Positions 54,290 through 64,000 are shown, counted from the stretch's first letter. The stretch: 64,000 bases of DNA from Nilaparvata lugens (GCF_014356525.2 NC_052511.1:51892068-51956067); one strand, 5' to 3'. A program made the numbers and translations. Notes: generated by a model not told the origin, from the sequence alone.

Positions 54290-54443
54290 AAATAAAAACA
54301 CTATAAAACTTGTAGTACTTTAAAACTTTGAAACATTTCAACGACTAGTTTCGACCTACTTTGGCCATTTTCCTGTTTCAAAGTTTTTAAAAATAGGTTT
54401 TCAACTATAGAAGGGCACTACAATTTTTATATTGTTTTTATTA
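54290..54443. mobile_element. Small foldback element
   Basis: AAATAAAAACACTATAAAAC with TTGTAGT at the left is mirrored by ACTACAATTTTTATATTG and TTTTTATTA at the right. The loop includes CGACTAGTTTCGACCTACTT. It is similar in plan to the palindrome at 10822. Confidence 0.65.
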
Positions 54444-54735
54444 GTTCTCACGAGATGGATATATCACCTGGATTAGCCCTTGTTTATTTTGACTATTCTG
54501 ATATTTTTTATAATGTGTGCATATTAAAAAAAATGATTCAATAAGAATGAATAAAATATCAGATTCTCAGATTCACCGTGTTCAGCATTGTGTTATAATG
54601 ATTAACTCAAATCATCAAATCAGTTTTTTCCTTCATAAAATATACAGTCAGATCTAGACACTTATAACTTTTCATCCTCAAGCAGTGACTCTAGGTCACA
54701 TGATATGCAGTTCTCTAATGTAGCTACTACAACAC

Positions 54736-54954
54736 TATAGTGGGGTCCACGTTATAATGGCAGTGGATAGAGATAGGAGAATAGCGATGCCGATTTTCTT
54801 CATTAATAAATTATATTTCTACACTGTCAAGAACATAATTGGCATCGTTGTGAACCTAGAAAAGGATAGTACCACCGGCTTTGTCGGATGATAGACAAGT
54901 ATAGCAAAACCAAAGTTGATCAAATACTGTCATTATAACGTGGACCTCACTATA
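54736..54954 (+). mobile_element. MITE M, copy 2
   Basis: TATAGTGGGGTCCACGTTAT to ATAACGTGGACCTCACTATA. About 95% like copy 1 at 28457 by eye; same orientation, 219 bases. Confidence 0.93.
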
Positions 54955-55680
54955 TGTGACTTTCCCTTTTTTAGCATTTTATGTAGCAACTATGTAGCTT
55001 TGTTTATCCCTCAGGTTACTCTGGGTAGAGATATGAGTGTGAGCGAGGGAGATGTGGTTGATCTGATGTCCACAACTGACTCTCCTCTCTCTCTCACTTC
55101 CTCCTATTCTCTTTCTTCTCTCTAAGAGAGAGGGAGAGTCCCAAGGCGACACTCTCCTCCACTCTCGGCTATGAAGAATAATCGTGTTGAGTCCCCTGGG
55201 GTCCGAAGGGACCCCATAACCTCTCTAGCAAACTCACGCACTTTATGTTTATAGCTGGCCTACCCTGGTTTTCTCTTCAATACCTGTTTATCCATTTCAT
55301 CTACCCCTTCTTTTTATCCCAGAGTAAAACATGCTTCTTCTTTGACCTGAGCTGAAATCTATTAATTCGTCTATCCATATCTCATTTTGGTAGAGAGTTA
55401 GTGAGAAGGATATTTTGAATATTCTTTCCGAAGAATGGACATTGTAATGTGCAAAGCCCCGCCAATTTATGTAGATGCATAACAATATTATCTTTAGTTA
55501 CTACAAATTGCTTTTCTCATATCTTATACAGTTCAATAATTATTTTCTTAGTCTATATTATTATGTAAATCCATCTATAATTTTGCTGTATTGTAAGCTA
55601 TTATATATAAGTGTATGAGCTAGTATATTTTGTAATCTACATAAATGAAGTAATCAATCAATCAATAACTGTAAATTAGT
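54955..55680. other. Unassigned DNA with CT patch and hairpin
   Basis: TCTCTCTCTCACTTCC at about 55085-55100 opposite a GAGAGAGGGAGAG at 55125. GGGGTCCGAAGGGACCCC at 55198-55215 is a tight hairpin. AATCAATCAATCAAT at 55652 ends a probable retroposon tail. Confidence 0.45.
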
Positions 55681-56172
55681 TTTTGTCATAGTCATTCAAT
55701 CTCAGCTGTTTCTCATGCACGAAATCAAGCCGGTAAATAGCTGTGTGCAGAACAAATAAACATATGATTCTCATTACAGCATACTCCACTATAATGAAAC
55801 CATATGTTTTCCTTTACAGTCGAGAATGTTTCCTAGTTCTGAAATAGGAACAGCAAAACTGCTATAAAAAAATACACCTTCAGCGCTCCAGATGGAAATT
55901 TTGTCAACTTCCACAAAATTCCTGATTTGGAATTTGTGAACTAGGTTATGTTTATAGAATGCATATAGTAACTTCAGCACAAGCAGGTAATGTTTTCTAT
56001 TTCTCAATTATTTTTCTTCAGATTATTATGACAAAAAATAGTGTACGTTACTTGGACGTGAATGTATTCTGCAGTGCTCGAACGAAATTCTAGTCGAGGC
56101 TAACGCCTCGACTAGAAACATCATTCTTGCCTGCAAAAGGCCCCTACTCGTCCTTGTGACGTAAAATACTAA
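55681..56172 (-). mobile_element. Family E element, copy 2 (empty insertion site)
   Basis: Complement of 27066-27766 without the 189-base family F insert, reading straight through GAAACCATATGTTTTCC. The palindromic head is intact, with TAGTCGAGGCTAACGCCTCG at its centre and CTGCAAAAGG arms. Confidence 0.88.
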
Positions 56173-56447
56173 TATGAGTCAGTAGCCTATTAACAAACAT
56201 GGATGAAAAACTCTGATCTAATCTAATTCAATCACTTCCCTCCGATTGTGTGTTGATAGAAAGGATATTATACTATATCCTTTTCAGACAGCTGAAATGC
56301 CGCCGAATCATGTAGGTAGACTACATTACAATAATTATTATTGTTCGATAATAGAATTGCATTCAATTTTCATCCTGGTTAATAATTTCACATACTCTGA
56401 AGAACTCGTTGAATAGTCAGCTATACGGTACTGTCATTTATTGTAAA
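56173..56447. other. Short unassigned spacer
   Basis: AT-rich, no repeat match. Confidence 0.45.
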
Positions 56448-56688
56448 CTAGTTGGTAACCCGTGCTCTGCAAGGGTCTAATAGAAAACTTGACAGACTGA
56501 AAACGTGACCAACTGAAATCTTGAAAAATTCAAAATAGGCCTTCAACCATCCACGGTAAATTGAGAATCTATATGCAAAATCTAAAGTTAATCAGTTGAG
56601 TAGTTCAGACGTGATGATGAGTCATTCGTGAATTTCCTATCCCGTATACACGTATATAAGGCAATTGTTTCCTTTATTATATTATAGA
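56448..56688 (-). mobile_element. Short non-autonomous Helitron, copy 4
   Basis: On the minus strand: A^TCTATAATATAATAAAGG (right end, 56688) and ...CCAACTAG^T (56448). ACCCTTGCAGAGCACGGGT forms a stem about 8 bases before CTAG. 241 bases, no coding capacity; textbook Helitron ends. Confidence 0.85.
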
Positions 56689-57019
56689 TTAGTGAATAAG
56701 CAAAAATATATTGTAACTCACATGAATGAAAATCTCGAATCTAATCTGATCACCAGCTCTCACCATAAATTCTACACAAGCATAGGGATCACATGCATAT
56801 CATTCAAGAAAAAACCCAGTCTGAGAGTATTCTTCGGAAAGAAAGAGAAAATAGCATAAATGGGAGAGAAAAGAATAAATCCCCACGTAGCCACTCAAAA
56901 ACTATATAATTACCACATTTTGGTTGAGTATTGGAGTGGACATTACTGCCCAAACTTCACCACATCAACAAATATAGAGAAGTCATTCTATTCTATTCAT
57001 TCCATTTATTTCCAGTGTA
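56689..57019. other. Unassigned AT-rich DNA
   Basis: A 64-codon frame covers 56665-56859, with no recognised domain. Confidence 0.4.
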
Positions 57020-57196
57020 TTTTTACTTTCCTTGCCCTATTACCAAAGGTAAGGAAAAAAATTAAGGTACCCCAATTTATAAATTTCTATACGTTTCAAG
57101 GTCCCCTGAGTCCAAAAAACTGGTTTTTGGGTATTGGTCTGTATGTGTGTGTGTGTGGTGTGTGTGTGTGTGTGTGTGTGGTGTGTGTGTGTGTGT

Positions 57197-57242
<46 letters not shown>

Positions 57243-57905
57243 AGTGTATGTGCGTCTGTGTACACGATATCTCATCTCCCAATTAACGGAATGACTTGAA
57301 ATTTGGAACTTAAGGTCCTTCTACTATAAGGATCCGACACGAACAATTTCGATCAAATGCAATTAAAGATGGCGACTAAAATGGCGAAAATGTTGTCAAA
57401 AACAGGGTTTTTCGTGATTTTCTCGGAAACAGCTTTAACGATTTTGATCAAATTCATACCTAAAATATACATCAATAAGCACTATCAACTGCCACAAGTC
57501 CCATATCTGTAAAAATTTCAGGAGCTCCGTCCCATCAATGCAAAGTACGATTTTAGATTCCCAATTATCAGGCTTCAGATACAATTTAAACAAAAAAAAT
57601 CAAGTGGAGTAGATTGAGCATGAAAATCTCTACAATTAATGTTCAGTATCATTTTCACCTACAATTGAAAATAAGCTTCAAATTCAAGAAAATATGATTA
57701 TTCAATTGCAAATTATCATTGATTCTATTGAATCATTCACTATGAAGAGATGGCAGACCTCATGTGTGTCTTCAGCGTTATTGCCCTTTCACCAGCTGAC
57801 TAAAATCTTTGAATAGTAGCTTTGAGATGCGCGGGAACACTAGCGTCAGGTGATCAATTTTCATAACGGCAAGGAAAGTTGTGTGAGTGCGCCACACCAG
57901 ATTTT
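57020..57905 (+). mobile_element. Family A repeat, copy 5
   Basis: TTTTTACTTTCCTTGCCCTA at 57020, a GT core at 57143-57240, ATGGCG units, then the copy 1/copy 4 type tail, ending GCCACACCAGATTTT. About 12 bases (GTATTGCTTTCC) are missing after the head hairpin. It serves as the intact reference for locating the insertion inside copy 1. Confidence 0.92.
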
Positions 57906-58503
57906 ATAACCAGTCTTTCAAGTACATAATTCATTATGATTATTCAATTTATACAGAACACAACAAAAAACACAAGAAATAATCGTGGTTCTAAATAATT
58001 ACAAGGGAAAGCTAGCAGTGAAGGCAAAATTGCGTAAGGAAACATTAACGGTAAGAAATGATGTCTTAACGTAGATAACGGGTGAGAAATATCCTTGTTT
58101 AATTACAGGACCACGCACCTTGGAGTCGGCTGATAACAATGCTCTCTCACACACTCTTTCTCTCTCACACTTTCCCCTTCTCCTTCCTCTACTCTTCCCT
58201 CACTTCTTCTGTCTCTCATCTTCCCCTTTCTTATTCTCACTTCTTCTGTCTCTCATCTTTATTATTCTCTTTCCTCCTCAATCTTTCTACCTTCCATTAA
58301 CCTCTTAGTCACTTCTCCTTCTAACATGTAAGTGAATCCTTTCTTTATTTTCTGTCTCTTTCTGGAAGACTAACCTCTTCATTACTCTCACACACAATCC
58401 TTGCCACCCCAACTTGCGTGCTTAATTTTTCAAGTCTGCTAACTTACAGAGTCTCATACTTTTGGGGTTTGTGGGTTTAAAGTGATGCAATTTATTATTG
58501 CAG
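57906..58503. other. Unassigned DNA with pyrimidine block
   Basis: 58130-58320 is CT-rich, with CTTCTGTCTCTCATCTT duplicated (58205 and 58242). No gene recognised. Confidence 0.45.
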
Positions 58504-59044
58504 TTTATTTGTGCAACTAGTGCGCAAAGTGACAGTTTGCTGCATCGAAAGAAACGTTTACGCCCGAGCCGTAGGCGAGGGCGGAATGGTTTGTTGAGTG
58601 CAGCAGAGGAACTTTGCGCACGTATTTCACATTAAGTTTTTCCTACAGTTACCATTGAATATGAAAAGTGGGTAATTATGGGTAAAATTGCCTGAAATCC
58701 ATCAAATAACTTAGTAGTGTTTGAATGGCGGGGGGCAGCTGTGTGGTGTGTGCTGTGGTGGCACTGTGCTGTTGCTGTCCTCGATATAATATATAATAGT
58801 AATAATTAGCGCGTTGTGCTTGGTTGCACCTCTGCTCACTATAGCAGCCACAGCAGTCACTGTTACCAACTTCATTTTGATTTTGCTGCACTGTTGCTCC
58901 ATATAACCTACTAAGTATTTTGCGTTGTCATGTTGCAAATCTGGAGTGCAGAAAAATTTTTGCCGCACTAGAGCGGAAAAGTGATTCTTTGCGTTCTGTA
59001 ATCAGTGCAGCAATGGCCACTTTTCAACGTAACTGTAGGAAAAA
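58504..59044 (-). mobile_element. Family D element, copy 2
   Basis: Complement of 19743-20262: TTATTTGTGCAACTAGTGCG at the left, TTTTTCCTACAGTTAC inside at 58637, and its complement GTAACTGTAGGAAAAA at 59029-59044. It has about 70 extra bases (GGGGGGCAGCTGTGTGGTG) missing from copy 1. The palindromic 58524-58625 block is centred on CGCCCGAGCCGTAGGCGAGG. Confidence 0.88.
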
Positions 59045-59062
59045 TGTATGTTTTGCCATTTG

Positions 59063-59137
59063 ATCAAGGATCAAAACTCTGACACCAGGCCTCAGCCAGC
59101 CAGGTCACACGATATTATTATTATTTTTATCAAGGAT
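59063..59137 (+). mobile_element. SINE H, copy 2, short 5'-truncated insertion
   Basis: ATCAAGGAT at 59063-59071 and 59129-59137 brackets only the SINE 3' end (AAAACTCTGACACCAGGCCT ... CACGATATTATTATTATTTT). It matches the 3' end of copy 1 at 25786-25850. Truncation plus target duplication shows LINE-style insertion. Confidence 0.88.
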
Positions 59138-59303
59138 TGTATATACAAGTAGGTTAGAAGATTGTAAAGTATATCGAATCTCTTTGAAACAAAATGTCTA
59201 CAATTCATTCATAGTGAATATTGGATCGAAAGAGAAATAAAAATGATGAAAATAAAATAGTCAATAAAAATAGTGTATGAAACACAACATTACCTACAGA
59301 TTC

Positions 59304-59495
59304 TAAAGCTGCTTTTACACCAAAGTTATTTACAAAATGTTGATAACTTAATCTTTATAGATTCTATTAGATTGAACATAACTTATCATACACATGATGA
59401 ACATATGTGTTTGTCAAGTCCCGTTCAATCTGATAGAATCTATAAGGATTCATTTTATAAGATTTTGTTAATAACTTTGGTGTAAACGCAGCTTA
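59304..59495. mobile_element. MITE K (AGCTGCNTTTACACCAAAG ends)
   Basis: TAAAGCTGCTTTTACACCAA at the left and TTTGGTGTAAACGCAGCTTA at the right. Long inverted arms include TTTATAGATTCTATTAGATT and its complement. 192 bases, hairpin MITE with a TA-type target. Confidence 0.9.
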
Positions 59496-59559
59496 ACGCT
59501 AGCTACACACTTGATGATTTCATTTATTAAACAGATGATGTTTGTCAAGTTCCATTAAA

Positions 59560-60212
59560 TCTCATCAGAAAGTCAAAATACTGAGAAAACGGAGAAAAGC
59601 TGAGAAAATCGTTGGAAAAACGCTGATTTTGGGCGTATCTTTGATGAAATATTGAAAGTCACCTCATCACAAAATTTTTTGTCCCTAGCTAGAACCAAAT
59701 TTCTACATTTTCTGTCTATTACTTGATGAAAGAACTGAGAAAACGCTAATTTTGGGCGTATCTTTTGACGTTATTCCAAATTCCTTCTAACACAACTTTA
59801 TTACACCCCAGCTGAGCTTCTGTACTGAATTTGAACAATTTCTGTTCATTTGTTCTCGATAAATGTGAGAAAAAGCAAAAAAACGCTGGAAAAACGATAA
59901 TATTTTGGGTGTATCTTTGAGGTTATTGCAAATTCCTTTTAACACAACATTATTACACCCTAGCTGAGCTTCTGTACTGAATTTAAACATTTTCTGTTCA
60001 TTTGTTCTCGATGAAGCTGAGAAAACGCTAAAAAAACGCTGAGAAAACGCAGATTTTGGGCGTATCTTTGGAAATTTTTCCAAATCCGTTCTTAGTGCGC
60101 CTCTAAAGGGCCAACTGAACATACCTACCAAATTTGAACGTTCTTGGTCCGGTAGATTTTTATTTTTAGTTCTGCGAGTGAGTGCCATTTCGCTTTTATA
60201 TAATTATATAGA
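59560..60212 (-). mobile_element. Non-autonomous Helitron, copy 3 (3' end not identified)
   Basis: The minus-strand 5' end A^TCTATATAATTATATAAAAG is at 60212, followed by the (TCAC)-type patch and GGTCCGGTAGATTTT motif. The filler of tandem TTTTGGGCGTATCTTTG units matches copy 2. The left end does not show the GGCGAGCGAAGCGAGCC hairpin or CTAG, so the 3' terminus is lost or replaced. Confidence 0.75.
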
Positions 60213-60660
60213 TACCAATGAGTTTGAGACATAACTATCATCAATCTATTTCTTCAACTGTATTATAATGATAGTTCCAAATTTTGGCGTGAAAACCTCG
60301 AATTAGATTAATATTATTCGGTACCAACTCAACAGTTCAAATCATCAAATTCTGATCAAATCAAGCCAGCCATCGAATCTCGGCCCAAAATCATTCATCT
60401 CTTTTTGAACTCCGCACCCTTTCAAGTGCTCGTTCCATCCTGATCAGCAATTCTTCATTTCGACATGGATTGTTTTAAGAGAGATAGAAAGAGATCGAGA
60501 AACAGTAAAAGAAAGAGAGAGAGAAGAATTGTGGGTGAGAGTGAGCGAGAAAAGATGAGAGAATTTCCCCAGTTTTCACAATCATTTCTGGTTCTAACCA
60601 TGACTACACTCTGCGTAAAGCAGAGACATTCGCTACTCTTAAACTGGCTTGAAAGCTGAT
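60213..60660. other. Unassigned DNA
   Basis: A purine patch at 60478-60560 gives a Lys/Arg-rich 64-codon frame by composition. Nothing else recognised. Confidence 0.4.
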
Positions 60661-60960
60661 GAATAATTCACTCTTCTTCTTCACCTTATTCTTATTCTCC
60701 TCTACCTTCTTCTCCTGCTCCTTTCTTCTCGCCCTCCCTTCTCATCGCTTGTTTCTACAATATTTTCCACTCCGTCTTTCTTCGTTGAACCTATTTCCTT
60801 CTCTCCTTGTGTTTTGCTCTTCTCCTCCATTTTGTTTCTTCTTCTTCTTCTTCTTCTTCTTCTTCTTCTTCTTCTTCTCCTTCTTCTCTCTACTCTCCTC
60901 TCAACGAATGATTGATGTAGGCAGGCGAAAAGTAAACACGACCTACACAAAGACGAAATT
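60661..60960 (+). repeat. Polypyrimidine tract with (TTC)n
   Basis: TTCTTCTTCTTCTTCTTC at about 60838-60882 inside a CT-rich stretch. Frames here are Phe or Arg homopolymers. Confidence 0.9.
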
Positions 60961-61237
60961 CATGACGGAATAAATAAAGCAAAAATATATCAGAAACGTG
61001 TAAGACTTTTTTCTCCCAGAACTCCTCTTTTTTTTGCACAGTCGCTATACAAGATCAGGGTGTTTGAGATCATTGCCAAAACTGTCTAGATATCAATCGT
61101 TGATAAAAGTACTGTATTTGTAGTGATTGATTCCAAAAAGTTTTAAATAAATAGCTCGACATTTTTCCGTCTCTGATTGCAGTAATCGAACTAAAATATT
61201 TACTATACTAGCCAGTAGTTCTATAATATTTTCAGTA

Positions 61238-61389
61238 AATAAGTGAAATGCGACTAGATCATGAACAAAGAGCACGGGGCATGAGATATGTAAGAAGATG
61301 TCCTGCAGTCCACAAAAAGAGGAATATCCACATCATTGAAGATGCATATTAGGTCTTTGACATAGTTTTCAATCTTATTGTACCTTGCT
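61238..61389 (+). repeat. 152-bp direct duplication, left copy
   Basis: AATAAGTGAAATGCGACTAG ... GAGCACGGGGCATGAGATAT ... CAATCTTATTGTACCTTGCT. It recurs at 62045-62196 with about eight differences. It abuts the start of family C copy 2 and is unrelated to the repeat flanking copy 1. Confidence 0.93.
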
Positions 61390-62045
61390 AACTAGTAGTT
61401 CTGTGAACAGTAGACCTCGCGCTCAGAGTGTTACATTGACCTGTTGTTATGTTTTCTCAATAAATAATAAAAACGGTAGTTTATCAATTTAAAATGTGTA
61501 GAAAAAATCCTAAATAAACATAGAGCTTTCTGTCCTATATAGTACCGTGACGTGTCGTCCCGGAATGTGAGTGTGAGCGCTGTTATCAGGTCTGGCTGCA
61601 ACTGTCTACAACGTTAATGGAAAGATAAAATTTTCAAGATGCTCGATGTTTTTGAACGGGTAGTATTATAGTCAACTGTCTACTAACGTTAATGGAAAGA
61701 TACATTTTCAAGATGTTCGATGTTTTTGAACGGGTAGTATTATAGTCCACAAGACAGCTGATTTATGATGAATAATTCTAGTCTGATTTTCACTCTAATA
61801 TTGACGTATTAATGAGGCTCCTTTTCCCTTTTCTATTATCCTTGAAATGCAAAATTTCCAAAAACCTTGTATATACGTCGACGCGCAATTAAAAAAAGGA
61901 ACATACCTGTTAAATTTTATGAAAATCTATTACCGCGTTTCGCCGTAAATGCGCAACATATAAATATATAAACATATGAACATTTAAACATTAAGAGAAA
62001 TGCCAAACCGTCGACTTGAATCTTAGACCTCACTTCGTTCGGTCA
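61389..62045 (+). mobile_element. Family C element, copy 2
   Basis: TAACTAGTAGTTCTGTGAAC to CCTCACTTCGTTCGGTCAA. The internal sub-duplication and the GTGACGTGTCGTCCCGGAAT word are shared with copies 1 and 3. It sits exactly between the two 152-bp duplicates. Confidence 0.9.
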
Positions 62046-62196
62046 ATAAGTGAAATGCGACGACATCATGAACCAAGAGCACGGGGCATGAGATATGTAA
62101 GAAGATGTCCTGCAGTCCACAAAAAGAGGAATATCCACATCATTGAAGATGCATATTAGGTCTTTGACATAATGTACAATCTTATTGTACCTTGCT
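62045..62196 (+). repeat. 152-bp direct duplication, right copy
   Basis: Begins AATAAGTGAAATGCGACGAC and ends CAATCTTATTGTACCTTGCT. Its first two bases overlap the last bases of family C copy 2. Confidence 0.93.
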
Positions 62197-62304
62197 TATT
62201 ATTTGAACTACGTCAAATTTACAGATCTATTTCTTGTGTGAAACAATTCTGTAATCCTTAATTTTGATGAAACAGGTTCTAGATTGGTATGAGTCATAAT
62301 AATC

Positions 62305-62883
62305 ATTGACCGAGCGAAGTGAGGTTTAAGATTCAAGTCGACGGTTTGGCATTTCTCTTAATGTTTAAATGTTTGAATGTTTATATAGTTATATGTTTTT
62401 ATGTTGCGCATTTACGGCGAAATAGATTTTCATGAAATTTGACAGGTATGTTCCTTTTTAAATTGCGCGTCGACGTATATACAAGGTTTTTGGAAATTTT
62501 GCATTTCAAGGATAATATAAAAGGAAAAAGGAGCCTCCTTCATACGCCAATGTTACCGTAAAAATCATACTATAGAATTATACATCATAAATAAGCTGTC
62601 TAGTGGACTATAATACTACCCGTTCAAAAACATCGAACATCTTGAAAATTGTATCTTTCCATCAACGTTGTAGACAGTTGCAGCCAGACCTGATAACAGC
62701 GCTCACACTCACATTCCGGGACGACACGTCACGGTACGATATAGGACAGAAAGCTCTATGTTTATATAGGATTTTTTCTAGACATTTTTAATTGATAAAT
62801 TATTTATTGATTTTCGAGAAAACATAAACAGATCAATGTAGCTCACTGAGCGCGAGATCTACTGTTCACAGAACTACTAGTTA
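62305..62883 (-). mobile_element. Family C element, copy 3 (inverted partner of copy 2)
   Basis: ATTGACCGAGCGAAGTGAGG at the left to ACTACTAGTTA at the right, the reverse of copy 2. It lacks one of the two internal sub-repeats (about 75 bases shorter). Together with copy 2 it forms an inverted pair with arms of about 580-650 bases and a 260-base spacer. No flanking duplication is evident. Confidence 0.9.
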
Positions 62884-63240
62884 TCACCTCATCTATGGAT
62901 AATATTTTGCATCATGACTATGCACTATGTGACTGATGCGTTCATAAATACATCAATAGTTTTTCGCCAAATTTTTTGGATTTTTTTTCTCTTAATTCCT
63001 GAGCAGCTTTTAGAAATTTTAGCACTCGTATATCTGAAATTTGTGAGCCGATAATTCTCATAATTATTTCAAATTCAATTATTCTCCTGCAGCCTCAGAA
63101 TCAAGACCAACCCGGAATACTAAGAGAATTCAAACAATTCGAACTCCTCTTATTCGAGCACAATCCTTATCATCTACAAATAAATCTCATCATTTGTGCA
63201 CAGCCAGAAGAGAATTCATGAGATGAGCAGGAATGACTTT
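62884..63240. other. AT-rich unassigned DNA
   Basis: No repeat or gene identified. Confidence 0.45.
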
Positions 63241-63480
63241 GAAACTGGAATAACATGAAATGAGGTTGAGAAAAGGAAATAGAATGGGGAAAGGAAATGA
63301 CATGAAGTGAATATTATCAAGAAGATTTAGAAGTAGAGAAACACCAAAGACGTTAGAAAAAGAAGAAGCAGATTGAGAAGAGGAAAATAGAGGTGAAAGC
63401 GATGACGAAAGAAGTAGTGAAAGCAGAAGAAGAAGAAGAAGAAGAAGAAGAAGAAGAAGATGAAGATTGAGAAGAACAAC
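63241..63480 (+). repeat. Purine tract with (GAA)n
   Basis: GAAGAAGAAGAAGAAGAAG at about 63425-63461, preceded by GAAAGGAAATGACATGAAG. Minus-strand frames are Leu/Ser/Phe runs. Confidence 0.9.
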
Positions 63481-64000
63481 AAGAAACAGTAGAGAGACCA
63501 TTGAGAGGGATTGATTGAGGCAATCTTAGCATTTCCATCTCTCCACCTCAGTGGTGGTGAACAGAAAGCCAGGTCATTTTTTTCTCCTCTTCTCACTCAA
63601 GAGAATGAGTGGGAAAAGAGAGAGAAAGAGCAAGACGAAGAAGCAAAACTCGTTACTACCCATTTTCCCCGGGATTTTCGGGGTGGAAACGAGAAGCAGA
63701 GGGAAAAGAGAGAGTGTGAGAGAGTTGGAAATTGAGTACCTCTCTCACAATTCCTGGCAATTAATACCTTAGCCTTAGCGAGTGCATAATGGCAGGCCGT
63801 GATATTTGCATTTCCAGTTCTGATTCTTTATGCAAATTTCGACTTCTATCTCGTTAACCTTCCTCTTCCCCCTCATTCTTCCTCCTCCTCCTCATTTTCG
63901 GGACGTAGGAAAAAGAGTGTTGGCCCCCTTTTGACTAATTACCAACGCATTATACATCATTGAATTAATTTCCTTTACGAGGTAAGAGGTAATGATCGTC
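63481..64000. other. Unassigned DNA, GA patch and possible regulatory words
   Basis: Purine-biased at 63596-63735. Two overlapping plus-strand frames (73-74 codons) are Glu/Lys-rich by composition. The octamer pair at 63804-63837 is listed separately. Confidence 0.4.
63804..63837. promoter_or_regulatory. Inverted pair of POU octamer motifs
   Basis: ATTTGCAT at 63804-63811 and ATGCAAAT at 63830-63837, exact octamers in opposite orientation, 26 bases from start to start. The octamer is the known site of POU/Oct factors. With no adjacent gene in view this is only a candidate element. Confidence 0.35.

Overview
This window reads as a gene-poor, repeat-saturated stretch of an insect genome. Composition is AT-rich with no compact gene layout. 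It holds several miniature inverted-repeat elements (MITEs), tRNA-like SINEs, non-LTR retrotransposon (LINE) remnants and non-autonomous Helitrons, plus many GAA/TTC microsatellites and long one-sided purine tracts. The commonest repeat (family A, five copies, with a terminal hairpin around CTTTCCTTGCC and a CA/GT core) is one I associate with planthopper genomes such as Nilaparvata lugens. That species assignment comes from memory, not from a search. I find no complete host gene, no exon I would defend, and no tRNA, rRNA, CRISPR array or prokaryotic operon. The window is probably intergenic or deep intronic DNA.

Layout: 0.6-2.3 kb, family A copy 1 with a nested GTCGA-rich transposon and a large CA tract. 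2.6-5.7 kb, purine tract, CTTGTCTT minisatellite, hairpin MITE and GAA tracts. 6.3-7.1 kb, family B copy 1 (second copy at 33.2-34.1 kb). 9.1-13.6 kb, degenerate tandem arrays and a long palindrome. 14.0-17.2 kb, pyrimidine-rich DNA with family A copies 2 and 3. 17.5-18.1 kb, a MITE inside another MITE. 18.28 kb, three CRE sites at exact 20-bp steps. 18.8-20.9 kb, family C and D elements and a LINE 3' end. 22.5-23.6 kb, a possible tyrosine-recombinase exon and an internally inverted SINE. 24.3-26.0 kb, a LINE reverse transcriptase split by family A, then a SINE with clear target duplications. 27.1-27.8 kb, family E with a nested insertion. 37.1-38.4 kb, a 55-bp minisatellite. 40.2-41.7, 49.7-50.3, 53.7-54.1, 56.4-56.7 and 59.6-60.2 kb, Helitron or Helitron-like elements. 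45.3-46.0 kb, two tandem SINEs and a MITE. 47.1-48.2 kb, a 1.1-kb purine tract. 51.9-53.0 kb, a MITE broken by two retroposons. 54.7-59.5 kb, further copies of families M, E, A, D, H and K. 61.2-62.9 kb, two family C copies in inverted orientation, one of them flanked by a 152-bp direct duplication.

The only recognisable protein-coding remnants belong to mobile elements: LINE ORF2 pieces (20.5 kb and 24.3-25.6 kb) and a short possible tyrosine-recombinase N-terminus (22.84 kb). The nesting gives relative ages: LINE before A4, MITE Q before M3, family E before the 27.45-kb insertion, and MITE M4 before the retroposons inside it. Family letters are local names for this window.
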